Shown here piece after piece: positions 1 to 10,768 of a stretch of DNA of 64,000 nucleotides. Each line of letters begins with the position of its first letter. Within the stretch, counting starts at the first letter, position 1. Location: the NCBI RefSeq assembly GCF_000208865.1, contig NC_018396.1:1364001-1428000 (forward strand), written 5' to 3'. Both the position numbers and the translations under genes were made by a program. Under the pieces are notes generated by a model. The model was given only the letters and a program-made list of their open reading frames with translations. It was not told where the DNA came from and did not search any database. Source of the DNA: Neospora caninum Liverpool. Lineage: Eukaryota; Apicomplexa; Conoidasida; Eucoccidiorida; Sarcocystidae.

Positions 1-1302
1 CACAATGACAACCGCGCAACTGCGGTGTTTGATGTGGACACGGACAAAGCGCATGATCACAGGGCTATCCTCGAAAGGAATGCAGAGATTAGCGACAAGA
101 TTGAGAAAGGAGAGCTTGAGGCCGGCATCTACCGTGGGCAGGGTGCCCATCGCGTTTACGTGAAGAGGCGAGAGGGTGCGCTGTCGTACGCAAAGACAAC
201 CGGTCTGTATGGCCCCGTGCGCGGTACGAACAACGTCCGCATGACAATGTATGTGGACTACAACCCGGAGATTTGCAAGGATTACAAGGAAACGGGTTAC
301 TGCGGATTCGGCAACACTTGCAAGTTCTTGCACGACAGGCACGATTACAAAGGCGGGTGGCAAATTGAGCAAGAGTGGCAACAACTCCAGAAGAAGAAAC
401 AGGCAAGTGAAGACGCCGAAACGGAGTGCGGCTCTGGCCAGGAGCCTGTGCCCTTTTTTTTGAGTATCAGGGCGCACTGAGTTGCGTCCACCTCTGCGCG
501 CCGTCATGAATTTATGTATTTGTGTGTACAGTGTTCTTCATCGGATTACACATGTGCTGGTCAACGGCGTGTGAGCACTTGCAAACGAGTCGTACACTCG
601 CTACACACATGGACGGCTTTGCGCTTAGAGCGCGGAATGAGATGCAAGTCGCCTGTTTTTGAGCACGTGCGGTTCTGTGAGTTTTCTTCACGAGCCTTCT
701 TGTCAGTCTTTTGAATGTTGAATGGTTTTCAGGAGAAGCTCCGCCGCATTGCAGAAGGCTTGGTGGACAGTGATGAAGACACAGACAAAAGCAGCGACAG
801 CAGCGAAGCAAGCGAGGACGAAGAAGGTCTGCCTTTTGCATGTTTGAAGTGCAGAAAAAAGTGGACTGAAGACATGAACCCTGTTGTGACCCGATGTGGC
901 CATTACTTCTGTGAAACTTGTGCGTACGCGCATTACAGCACCAGCATCAAGTGCTACCAGTGTGGAAAAGAGACACAAGGAATCTTTAATGCCGCCTTTG
1001 ATTTGCTCAAAAAGGTAAAGAACATTGAGCAAGACCGACAACGCAAAGCCCAGCGTCGCAAGCAGCGAAGAGCAAGTGAGATGGGAGGTGGAGACTCTAA
1101 TGAAGAATCAGATTTGGAGAAGGATGCGAAGAGCAGTCAATCCGAAGAAGAAGACGCTGAAAGTAGTTCTCAGGTCAGCTCGAAAAAACATGGAAATGGC
1201 GACAGTTCTGGTGAGGAAGGCGACCAAGCGGCTGGCAGAGGGTCGGAGGGTGAGGAAGGTAGCGAAGATGAGCGCGGAGACGATTCTGATGGAAGCAAGT
1301 AG
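1..1302 (+). CDS. CWC24: CWC24/RNF113-family splicing factor, CCCH zinc finger plus RING (5' partial)
   Basis: The reading frame is open from base 1, so the start lies upstream of the window. Exon A (1-402) carries the family's central block: the IYRG segment, then a CCCH finger with spacing C-x8-C-x5-C-x3-H inside CKDYKETGYCGFG and KFLHDR, then GGWQIEQEW. Exon B (733-1302) carries a C3HC4 RING that begins CLKC and ends CYQC, followed by FNAAFDLLKK, as in RNF113A and yeast Cwc24. The tail is an acidic Ser/Glu/Asp-rich stretch of about 85 residues ending at TAG 1300-1302. The family acts in the nucleus in the activated spliceosome near the 5' splice site, and the RING has ubiquitin-ligase character. 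Exons A and B join in phase 0 only if the donor is GC (CAG|GCAAGT at 403), giving a 330-nt GC-AG intron ending at 732. Identity is secure; the N-terminus is not visible. Confidence 0.93.
403..732 (+). other. GC-AG intron of the CWC24 homologue
   Basis: The donor reads CAG|GCAAGT, which matches the known non-canonical GC donor consensus. The acceptor is TTTTCAG at 726-732. Removal joins the codons of KKKQ to EKLRR without a frame change, as in homologues. Reading through instead would add about 25 unrelated residues and reach a stop at 480. Confidence 0.7.
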
Positions 1303-3004
1303 GGAGGAAATACGCATCTGCAACAGGCGTAATCCTTGAGCCAACGTGGCGGCCTTCGGTAGTGGAAGATCCTTAGTAGAAAGACGCTTTTCTAGATGAG
1401 CGGTTTTGTCTGTATGGTTTTCCAATATCTTTCACCAACTACTTTTATAATTCATGCCTTCAAAAAAATTTGATAAACGCAGTCTCTCCATTTCACGTGC
1501 ACAGACAGTCGTGTACGCAGCCCTGCTGTTCTGGTCGTTCCTTACCGCCCTCCGTCAGCTTGGTATTCAAACGGCCATCAGCCGTGTACAAGAGACAAAA
1601 AGCAAATATGGCAAGTAGACGAGCAAGCATCCCGCTGTCGATGACAACGGACGCAGGCTGAAAAAGCGCCCACCTAGTGGCATCAGCTCTGTCGAGGGAG
1701 GGGCGAGACGTCGAAACCCATGACGCATAGACCAACGAGATCCGTATCCATCGTCCATATACAGGCTGAAGACCCCCGCAGCGTCAACGGTTACTCACTG
1801 ACAGGCTGTCCCGCTGCGATTCCCATATTGACAGGACACTTACTGACCACTTTTTAGGCAGCGCTTCGTTACGAGGAAACCGCCACACGACCGCGAACGA
1901 CGGTGGGGGCAGGCAGCTACATAGAATGTGTATGGGTGTGCGTCATTTCTACAGCTCCTGTGGATATAGGCTCGCCCCTAAGTGTTTTGGCGTAAGTAAT
2001 GGGATACCATCTTCTGGTGGGTGGAGAGCGATGATGCACTGTAGTGCTTCACTGCCTAACACGGTTCTATATTGCCTTACGCCAGCAGTGTGCCTCTGGC
2101 GCACCGTTACTTGAGTTTCAGGTGTAATGTACCGGATTTCTCCATGCTGCTCTCTATGCTCATTTTTGCAACCCCAGCAGGACGTGCCACAGACGGCACG
2201 CGTACATCTCTAACTCAGACTCGTGGCTCTCAAGAGCTGGCAAAACATGGAGAATGTAGTTCCTAAAAGTTTAGCTTTTACAGGAAAAAGACCGTCTCGC
2301 CAGTTTCGCCGGTATTGGGGGTACGACCAACACGCAGTTCCACACGGCTTCGTCTACACATTTGGGCACATGGGGGGGGGCGGGGGGGGGGGGGGCGAAA
2401 TGTCAACCTCCCTCGTTTAAACTGTCCAAATAACTGGTCATCATTCCTGTCATCTTCAAAAGAACAGGAGACTCCACATTTATTAGCACCATGTAGACTT
2501 TCGATGTAGAAGGTGGCTGTGATTCCATTACTTGGATATCTTGCTCTGCAAACAGACAAGAAGTGTGCAGGAGCCTCTCTAAAGAAACGGGGCGCATGCA
2601 GGAAAGCACATGCAGGCTGTCGATTTTGGTTGTTGGTTCGCAGGGCTTCGCACGTGTGACGCAAAAGCGCAGAGGAATGACAACACCTCAAGGCGAGTTA
2701 CAAAAACAATCATTGGATTGAGGAAGGTCCATTCGAATATTGGTGCGAAGCTGCAACTTGCGCCGGTACTCGGGAAGGGTCGGTCATTTTCGTCCACCTC
2801 CTGCGGGACGGTGTAGAGTGTCCCTGCCTTACGCGATACAACCGCGTTGTGAAACGTTTTAAAATAATGCACATTCGCTAGGAAAATCTTTGTTCCCTCC
2901 AACTGAAAGGAGGATACGTCAGCTGTATTCGTCTTTGTTCTGGTGCTTCTCAAAACCCCTGCATCAACCTTTTCTTCTCATGATTTTTCAAGCAACTACA
3001 CACG
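1303..3004. other. Intergenic: CWC24 3' region and TBC-gene upstream region
   Basis: I see no coding exon here; the open frames are short, on both strands, and without domain sense. The tract should contain the 3' UTR of the CWC24 homologue and the promoter and 5' UTR of the TBC gene. The only striking element is a G-run at 2372-2395. Confidence 0.6.
2372..2395 (+). repeat. Poly-G tract (9 G, C, 14 G)
   Basis: Nine G, one C, then fourteen G. Such runs can form G-quadruplexes and are prone to length error in assemblies. It lies about 600 bases upstream of the TBC gene start. Confidence 0.95.
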
Positions 3005-4380
3005 ATGATCGGATCTGAAGATTTTTGGAGGACGGAGGCGGACGCTCCTCTGCTTAATCGGAATGCGGATTTCGTCAAGCAAGAGAATGCGCAGGAGATG
3101 ATCGCGAGAGCGCGGAAACTCGTGGACTTGGTTGAAAGTGGGGCGGGCACTGACGTGAGCATAGAACTGGTTCCGGACTGCGGTGATGAAGGAGCGAGAC
3201 GGATATTTGTTTTGGATGCAGAGAGAACGTTTAAGGACCCAAAACACAGAGAGCAGATGGTATCAGTGTTACAGTCCTTGTGGCCCGAGTTACAGGACTA
3301 CCACCAGGGCTTGGGTTTCTTGGTTGCCTTTCTGCTGCTTTATCTGCCGCCTGAAGACGTTGCAAAGGTTGCGATCGGGTTACACCGGCACTATGTACCT
3401 GGATATTTTAAGTCTGCCCCTGCAGCATATGTGCGTGATGCACGAGTATATCAAAAGCTCATGCACAAGTTCTTCCCGGAGATAGCAACAAGCATCGAAG
3501 ACCTTACCTGTCCGGAGGCTTACGTCTCCAAATGGTTCATTGGAATGAATGTTCATGTGCTAACATTCGAGGCAATGATGATGTTCCTTGAAGCTTTCCT
3601 AGAAAAGAAGGACACTTTTCTTTTTCAGTTTGGACTCGCACTTCTGAAAAATGTACAGCCAGACCTGGTTGCTACGAAGGACGTCTCTAAAACTCTCGCT
3701 GTCCTGAGGCTGGACCAGTCACTCTACCCCAACACAAAGCAGGCTGAAGGAAGCGATGAACCTGGTTCCTTTTTCACTCGCATTGTCGAAGACGCTATCG
3801 ACTTCGATCTAGGGTAAGACTGACACGCTGCATGCACGAAATGCAGGTGGAATATCTTTGCTTTAGGTAGATCTGTTGTGAGCTTAGCATGGTTTGGAAG
3901 AGACGACATCAATCTAGCTTCCTGTTTGCCAACCGCCCTGTTCGTGTGCGCGCTGCGTTTCCGCACTTATCGTAGGTCACTTTGCAACAAAAATTGTTTT
4001 CCCCTTCAGGGACGCCGACATTGAGAAACTCAGGGAGCAAGCACTGGAAGAAATGCGTCTGGAAGAAGAAAAGCGGAAGGAACGCGAGAAGCAGGTATGG
4101 TGATGCGCGGGAAACGCGGCCTGAAAACTGTCTGCCTCCTGAAGGGCTTTTCGTAAATCGGTCGCTCATAATGAAGATGCCGATAATAGTCGAAGCATAA
4201 GGTTGCGTACTGTGTGTTCATATCAAATAGCACGTACACTCTTATACATTTTTGCATCATTTGCAAGTTGCTGCCACTCATACTAATCTGAGATGCATGG
4301 TACTGTTTTTGTGCGCGCCGCTGCAGTTGGGACTCGACAGCGACGACGAAATCGTTTTCTCTGACGAAGAAGATGAATAA
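3005..4380 (+). CDS. TBC-domain protein, putative Rab GTPase-activating protein
   Basis: Three exons (3005-3813, 4010-4094, 4327-4380) join in frame to a 315-residue protein. The TBC core occupies roughly residues 65-245. Both catalytic fingers are visible: the arginine finger motif as FVLDAER (Asp71, Arg74), and the glutamine finger as YHQG (Tyr99, Gln101), followed by a GFLVAFLLLYLPPEDV helix. TBC proteins stimulate GTP hydrolysis by Rab GTPases, switching off membrane-traffic steps. The last two exons encode a charged coiled-coil-like helix (EEMRLEEEKRKEREK) and an acidic tail ending in SDEEDE. The start is the first ATG of the open frame. Donors are CTAGG|GTAAGA and CAG|GTATGG; acceptors are CCTTCAG and GCTGCAG. 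The TBC domain is short and nearly fills the protein. Which Rab it serves cannot be read from the sequence. Confidence 0.88.
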
Positions 4381-5571
4381 TAGACCGGCTGCATTTCAGG
4401 AGCTTTGCATACTGGGAATTTAAAGAAGCGAGAGACAGGCTGTTGCAGTTCGCTCGTCTACAGGTGGCAGAATCTGAAATGAGTTGCTGATTGCCGGTAA
4501 ATGCTGAACTTTTTTCGACTTGAGGGCTGCTCAAATTCAAACTAAAGACAGTTGTCTTTTCTTTTTGGTTTGTTACGAACCTGCTATGTTTCCGATAACT
4601 CTATATAGGCTGGTGCTGAAACTGCCTGTCTGAAAGACTGGTAATGTGTTGTGAGAAGCACACTTTTTACTACCGTTATCTCCAAATGCGCCTTTGTTTT
4701 GGTCAGTAATCGAGGGCTGAGGCAGCCACCGTTACAAATGTACTTCATTTCAAGAGTAAGCATATAAGCCATCCATATGCTCGAGAGTCGTCACCACTAA
4801 AACCAACGGTTTTCATGCGTATCCTAAAACCAACAAGAAACCGGAGGCACGAAAAAAACCCGCTAACGGAGCTGCAACAAAGCGACGGAAGTTCACCTCA
4901 AGAAACGTCCACGCTTAGTTCTTTTCGCCAAATGGTTTGGTTTCCTCTATCCCTGGAACGTGTTCGAACGACTTTTGAGCACAGTGGAAGATACAAGAAG
5001 CGGGCTAAAGCATTTAGAACACGGAACTACTTTAACCGGAGTAGCTAAGAATCACGGAAAAAGATGTGCCGATTCCCAGGCCAAACCAAAAAAAGGGAGC
5101 TGCATTGCCGTTTGCGTAAGGCATTCCTCACTTCAAATTCAGGTTCATCGGTGTCAGAATCCCCCAGGGAGAGCCACGCAAAAACGTAGCAGCAGCCGTT
5201 CACAGCTTCTTTGTAACGAGCAAGCTGTTCTTCTGCAGAGCAAGGGGCAAAGGCTTTGCTGTAAAGAAAAGTGAACATCGGGAGAAGACACTCAAGCCCC
5301 CGAGAACTATCTACTGATTCCCCTTCGCACGGGCCACGCACACCAGCTGTAGTCCCGTTCCACGCGACTGTTCAATTCTAGATAACTTTGCAGGAGTATT
5401 CCGTCCCTGACCCAAGCGCTTGCTTTCCACGCGGGGCAGTATGACGCCAGGGTCCGGCATGCAAATAAAAAGTCTCCCCGCATCAATCGTATAGTGACAA
5501 AATCGCCAACCGCCCAGAGGGGCCGCCAATCGGTCTATATCCATACCTATTACACCATCGTTATAGTTGCC
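4381..5571. other. Convergent intergenic region (TBC and kinase 3' ends)
   Basis: Two genes run toward each other and stop at 4380 (+) and 5572 (-). Nothing here looks coding. The stretch probably holds both 3' UTRs and polyadenylation sites. Confidence 0.6.
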
Positions 5572-8500
5572 TTAAGCGTTTTTGGGTTCATCGCCTCTCC
5601 CGATGTCACTTAAATGACGTTTCAACGGCCCTCTACTTCCAGTTGCATGGGGCTGACTAGGTTTGCGAAATCTGAGTCCGGCTAGTCTACTCGCAAGTTG
5701 AGAGAGAGCACGTAGCTTCTGCGACGCGGGCGTGGCAGAAACACTACGTTGGTCGGATGTCTCGGCAGTCGCGACAGCAAGATCCGCCGCTGGTGTCGAG
5801 GCTGCATTCGGCTGAGTCCGTTGAGGAACAACAAGAAAGGAATTTTGAGGGACTGCAGCTTTCTTTGGAACGGCAGGGGAACAGCTAGAGTTCTTCGTGC
5901 CATTCTCTGGACAGTTAGTGGAAAATGTGACTACAACAGGCTCCGATTGGGATTCACACCCCGACGTGTCTGTCGAGCCTACGACATTCGCATCCCGACT
6001 TGATTGCTGCTCTTTCGGCTCGATAAGACCACCTCTAATCAGAGTACTCGGATCGGCTTTATTTCTTGCGGAAATCTGGCCGAATCTTTTGTGTAGAGCC
6101 ATCTGACCCGAACGGTGCTGTTGCATGCGATTTCTCAAAAATGATAGCTGCAATGCAGTATCCCGACAAGGATCTGCATTGACAAAACATGAATGAGCTA
6201 AGGCTACGTCTGCCGTCGGCCGCTGGAGGGGATCTGCGAGAATCATCGACCGAATCAGTTCTGAAAGCAGGCATTCAGAAACAGTTATTTGTCGATAACG
6301 AAGATTACGAATTGCTATGCCTGCCACTGTTAGTTTCAGGAAAGGGAAACCATAACGAGGAAGAATGCAGACAGACAACAACAGTGAACTATGTGCCAAA
6401 GCATCAAATCTTGCGCCAAATGAATATAATTTCTAAATACACTTTCGTTGTACCGGTGTATTTATGAATCTGTCTGTGTCATGTATTTTTAAGATGGAGA
6501 CGTCGTACGAACAGCTAGCGACACTCATCTACGACGTGCAAAACCGCTGACTTACCCCGCAATTCCTTGGATGCGTAGTGCTGCCTCTTCCACCGAACAA
6601 GCAGGCGCTCGAACCCGTTTTGAAAAGTCTGAATGAAGACGTATCTGTCGTCCAAGGCAGTAGCTTGAAGCCACGGAGGAGCTGTATATTCCAAAAGACA
6701 AGTCTGATGTTTGACAAGAGTAGCCCGAGGAACTGTGTCTGTTTGACGATTCTCCGCACCACGACTATCTAATAACAGATAAGAACGGATCCGACCGTGG
6801 AGACTTACTTCCAAATACAAGAATGAACATCATGACTCCCACAGCGAATATGTCTACGGCTGAACCACGGTAGCTGCCTGAGTACATCTGAAAGCATCAC
6901 AGCAAAAGCAGCACACAAAAATATATTTACCACTCGCTGCCAACGGCAGCGCCTACATTTCATATCATACCTGACTGAAATATTCTAGCATATTATGCGG
7001 TGTTAAAAGTAACACCTTCAAAAAGGTGGTGCACAAACTCTTTGCCAAGATATAACCTCCACAGCGAGCTGGATCCCAACATCTCTGTTTCCTTCAGAGA
7101 AGTGGACAAAAGAAGTGAGAAGCGTTACACATTTCGAATGGTGACCCCATTTTGTTAAGTTGGGCAAATAGGTTCTCCTTGTTGATTATTCATTAACTTG
7201 CTAATTACAACAACAGACGCCTGACGCGGTATCTTGCAAGGGCTGGTGCTTCGCCCACCGCATCAGAGCTTCCAGACTTCTAAGAGGCGATTTCAACACC
7301 GCATACCTCAGGGGCGCGGTAATACATTTTACCCGCAGCGTTGATTAAGCTTTTTTCTTTGCCTGTCTCGTCGAACAAAGGTTCTGAAGGGACGAAGCAG
7401 CAGATGCACTCGTGTTGGGGACAATTTTGTCGTCGATGGAGAGACGGCGCCGCGCCGCTTCCTTTGAGTCCTTCTTTTTTGTGGTTCAACATCTGCTACT
7501 GTGTTGTCCTTCACCTCACAAATCCAAGAATGTATGTATGTATGCATGTAACTATATGCATATGTCTGTACAAGTTTAGAATGAAAGAGTAAAGCAGAGC
7601 AGCGTTGATACGAAGTGACAGAGAGAGGTGACGGGAGACAACAGGTATGCGCTCTGGTTACACACATTCAGATATGGGATCTCCGGAATGAAGTTTTCTC
7701 AGCACACCTGCTTGACCGAAGTCAATGATCCGTATAGATCCATCCGAATGGAGCAAAGTGTTCTCCAGAGACAAGTCTCTGTGACACACTCCATTATCAT
7801 GAAGCGATTTGACTCCAAGGAGCAACTGCAGGCCAATGCGCCGCGCGTGCTCCTCCTGCACGTGCCCAACCCGAGCCACTTCGTTGAAGAGCTCTCCTCC
7901 TGAAGCATATTCTGGTAACAGAAACGACCCACATGCGCCCAGCGCAAACCACACACACAGACTCGGGAAAATTTGAAGAAGGATTCTCTGTGCTACAGTA
8001 GGAAACAGCAGATAACTACCACCACATGACGTTGAGTATCCATTGTCCATATCCACAAGCAGCAGAACATGAACCTTCATGTCATTTCCCTTGTATGGAA
8101 AGGGTCATACCTGCAACAAGATACGTGTCTGTCTCGTCGCGATAGGCGCCGTATGTCTTGATGATCCCGTCCACGGGGGCTATTGAGTGCCTGGAAAGGT
8201 AGAGGGAGGCCCCAATTTCTACCTGAAGAATAAGGTAAGTGATCGTACAAACAAGGGGACTGCGCGTTAATTGGAACAGAAATGCACTTTTGTCACTTGA
8301 AATGAACTGGGCCACCTCTGCGTGCTTTGAAACCACGCCAGATAGCTGGCCGTGGGAAGAAGCGGCCTCCAGTTTGAAAGGTGACCAAGTATATTGCGAC
8401 TCACCAGTGCATTTTCAAGCTGTCCATATCCTCGTTTGTAAACGTTTTTGTTAGGAATTTTCTTGACAGCCCGGAGCTGCTTTGAAGGTAGGTGTTCGGC

Positions 8501-8709
8501 CAGTAGGACAGTGCCATGAATCGCCTTGGCTGGAACCACCACACCACATGAAACAAAGCAGTCCTTGAACTTTCAAGCTGATCGTCGCGAAAAATGCTGA
8601 GGCGCCGGTCCATTTCCCCCCACTTACCCAGTACTTTTTGCTCAGTGTATTCTTCTGCATTCCATGGTTCGTACGAAACGAACGGCTCAAAGCTGCATGG
8701 GTAGCCCAT
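5572..8709 (-). CDS. Serine/threonine protein kinase (8 exons)
   Basis: Eight exons on the minus strand (8709-8628, 8529-8405, 8222-8111, 7911-7708, 7362-7307, 6887-6809, 6681-6556, 6260-5572) total 1473 nt, join in phase throughout, and give 490 residues. The kinase domain runs from about residue 21 to 270. Visible motifs are AVK (Lys50), [12 protein letters not shown] in the hinge region, HRDLSLEN (Asp152, Asn157), IIDFG (Asp170), [24 protein letters not shown] and DPLQRP. Catalytic residues are therefore all present. The glycine-rich loop is odd: [11 protein letters not shown] keeps only part of the usual GxGxxG. About 220 Ser/Pro-rich residues of low complexity follow the domain and end in RGDEPKNA. 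The hinge and catalytic loop resemble CAMK-like kinases, but I would not assign a subfamily. No signal peptide or membrane span is seen. The start is the only ATG upstream in frame in exon 1. Confidence 0.9.
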
Positions 8710-10768
8710 TGCGCGTATTCTCCAGTCGTGCAGTACTCGGCGGACACAGCAGAGGGAGAAACAACATTGCGTTTCCAGCCAACTACCGCACTGTTCGTCG
8801 ATCCTCCTGTCACCTCTTTAAGATGAGCAGCTGCAAAGCTGTATGGCAAGCGGCACGAACCGGTACCGATGTGACGCGTGCCACGTAGGCGTTACTTGAC
8901 AAACTGGACGGTCAACGAATTCACAAAACCGAGACAGACGAACGGAGAGTATGGCTGTACGGAGAATCAGAAAAGCAACTCTGGCTGAAATGAATCCACG
9001 CTCACCACGCCATGGCTTCGTTCTGTACGACAAGTGCGACTCAACGGGCGATGAAGCTCATCTCCACACAAGAGAGACATACATAGCCCACATCTGACGT
9101 TATCAAAACGCATACGCCGACTTTTATTTGGCAAAGAGTAGTGAACAACGAGATAAAAAACAAAACAGTTTACCCAAGCCTCTTTGGGCTGAGCTGGAAA
9201 GCGCCGTGAACGGTGCTAGTGCCTTCCTGCCAAGAATTACAAACAACTGCTGTCAAAAGCGGCTAACGTTCGCCGACAAGAAACGTTATGTAACGTAATA
9301 TGCACACTGCTTAACTGTCCCTGATGGAAAAGCCACGTATCACTAGAGACCAGTGGACAAAACTAGAAGACAGAATAGTCTAGAATGGCTCGCTGCGAGA
9401 CCCAGATATCCACGGAGGGTCTGTGCCAAACGAGGCCGCTCGCACGGCCCTGGCACGCAACCCGTCCTGTTTCGGGGCTTGCTGCTAGAAAAGACGTGAT
9501 TTCAAGACACGACCCGCGCTGGACCCCTCCCTACAGGAACTGCAAGTTGTTGAGACTATTGTATATTAGACAGCAAAGCACATTTAGTTCGATAGCAGTG
9601 TTGTGTAGAGAAGCCGCAGCGACGAGCACGCAGACGAGTATCCTCTTGCTCTGCCGAACGGGATTTGAGACGACCGTTAAAGCAGCGTCAAAGCAGCGGC
9701 GGGCAGTAGTCCTAGGCGACGTCGCTACTATGCCATTTTGGAGAACCATTATCAGTTTAGATACGGATTTCATTTTGATACACTGGAGAACTTCCCTTCC
9801 CGTTCCGTTGCTTTTCTCAAATACGATGGCTCAACCCCATTCATATCAATAGTAGTGACTGTTGAGACTGTTTGATGGTGTGCCACCGTTCCGCGGCTTC
9901 ATCGGTTCCTTCACCACGATCCGGACCCATCGGCGTTCAGCGTTTCATGGCTTTACCACATTGAAATACGAACCGGCTTCTCTAGTCCAACTGTGTTTTT
10001 AGCGGCCCTCGTAGATTGCCATTGCCACCGGTAACGAGTATCCGTGTGCCAGATCCTGTTTTATAGTCTAAAAAAAGCCGACGTACACCATGCACACGTG
10101 GTAAAACGTCGCAGGTTCTCGAGTTAGTCGATGCGGCCGCTGTTTTGACTACGCCTCGATCGAGGCAACGGTGTACCAGTGGCAACTTAACACGGCCAGT
10201 ATAGTTCAGTACAAGCAGCACAAGACCATGGCAAATCGTTGTAAGGTTTGCAATATTGCCAATGAAGAGAGAGTCTCGAGTAACAGCATTTCTTGTCTCA
10301 ACCCCCTGGCCTCTAGCAGAGAAGCGGCTCGTTATAACCGGCTTCTTGCTGCTACCGGGACAGTCTGCCAAAAAAGAATCAGGCTTTTACAGAGGCCATC
10401 GTTCGGAACAGGCAGGCTCAAAATGACTTCGCGCTATTGCGGCACTAATAAACTCAATCTCGAGCTGGTTTTCCCTTTGTGATACAGTGTCACCCAGCTG
10501 GGTAATTCATTGCCATGATATTGTGGACGCTATTAGGCAGCTGGCCTCAGGGAAGGCTTCTCTGTTCTCTCTATATGCATAGAGTTATCAAGCAGTGGCT
10601 GAAAGTACGCATCCGACAACGAATAGGACCGAGAGGCTGCCGAGGACAGTATGTACAGCCCGTTGAACAGTATCTCTTTATTAAGACTCTCGATAGCCGA
10701 TGTTCTGTTACCGTGGCAATACCGTTAGGAAACGACGCTGATAATTCCGTGATATGTTTTCAGTCAAG
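8710..10768. other. Divergent upstream region shared by kinase and membrane-protein genes
   Basis: This 2-kb tract separates two gene starts pointing away from each other, so both promoters and 5' UTRs should lie here. Short open frames occur (for example 9385-9852 +) but have neither domain content nor convincing splice context. I see no TATA-like element I would defend. Confidence 0.55.
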
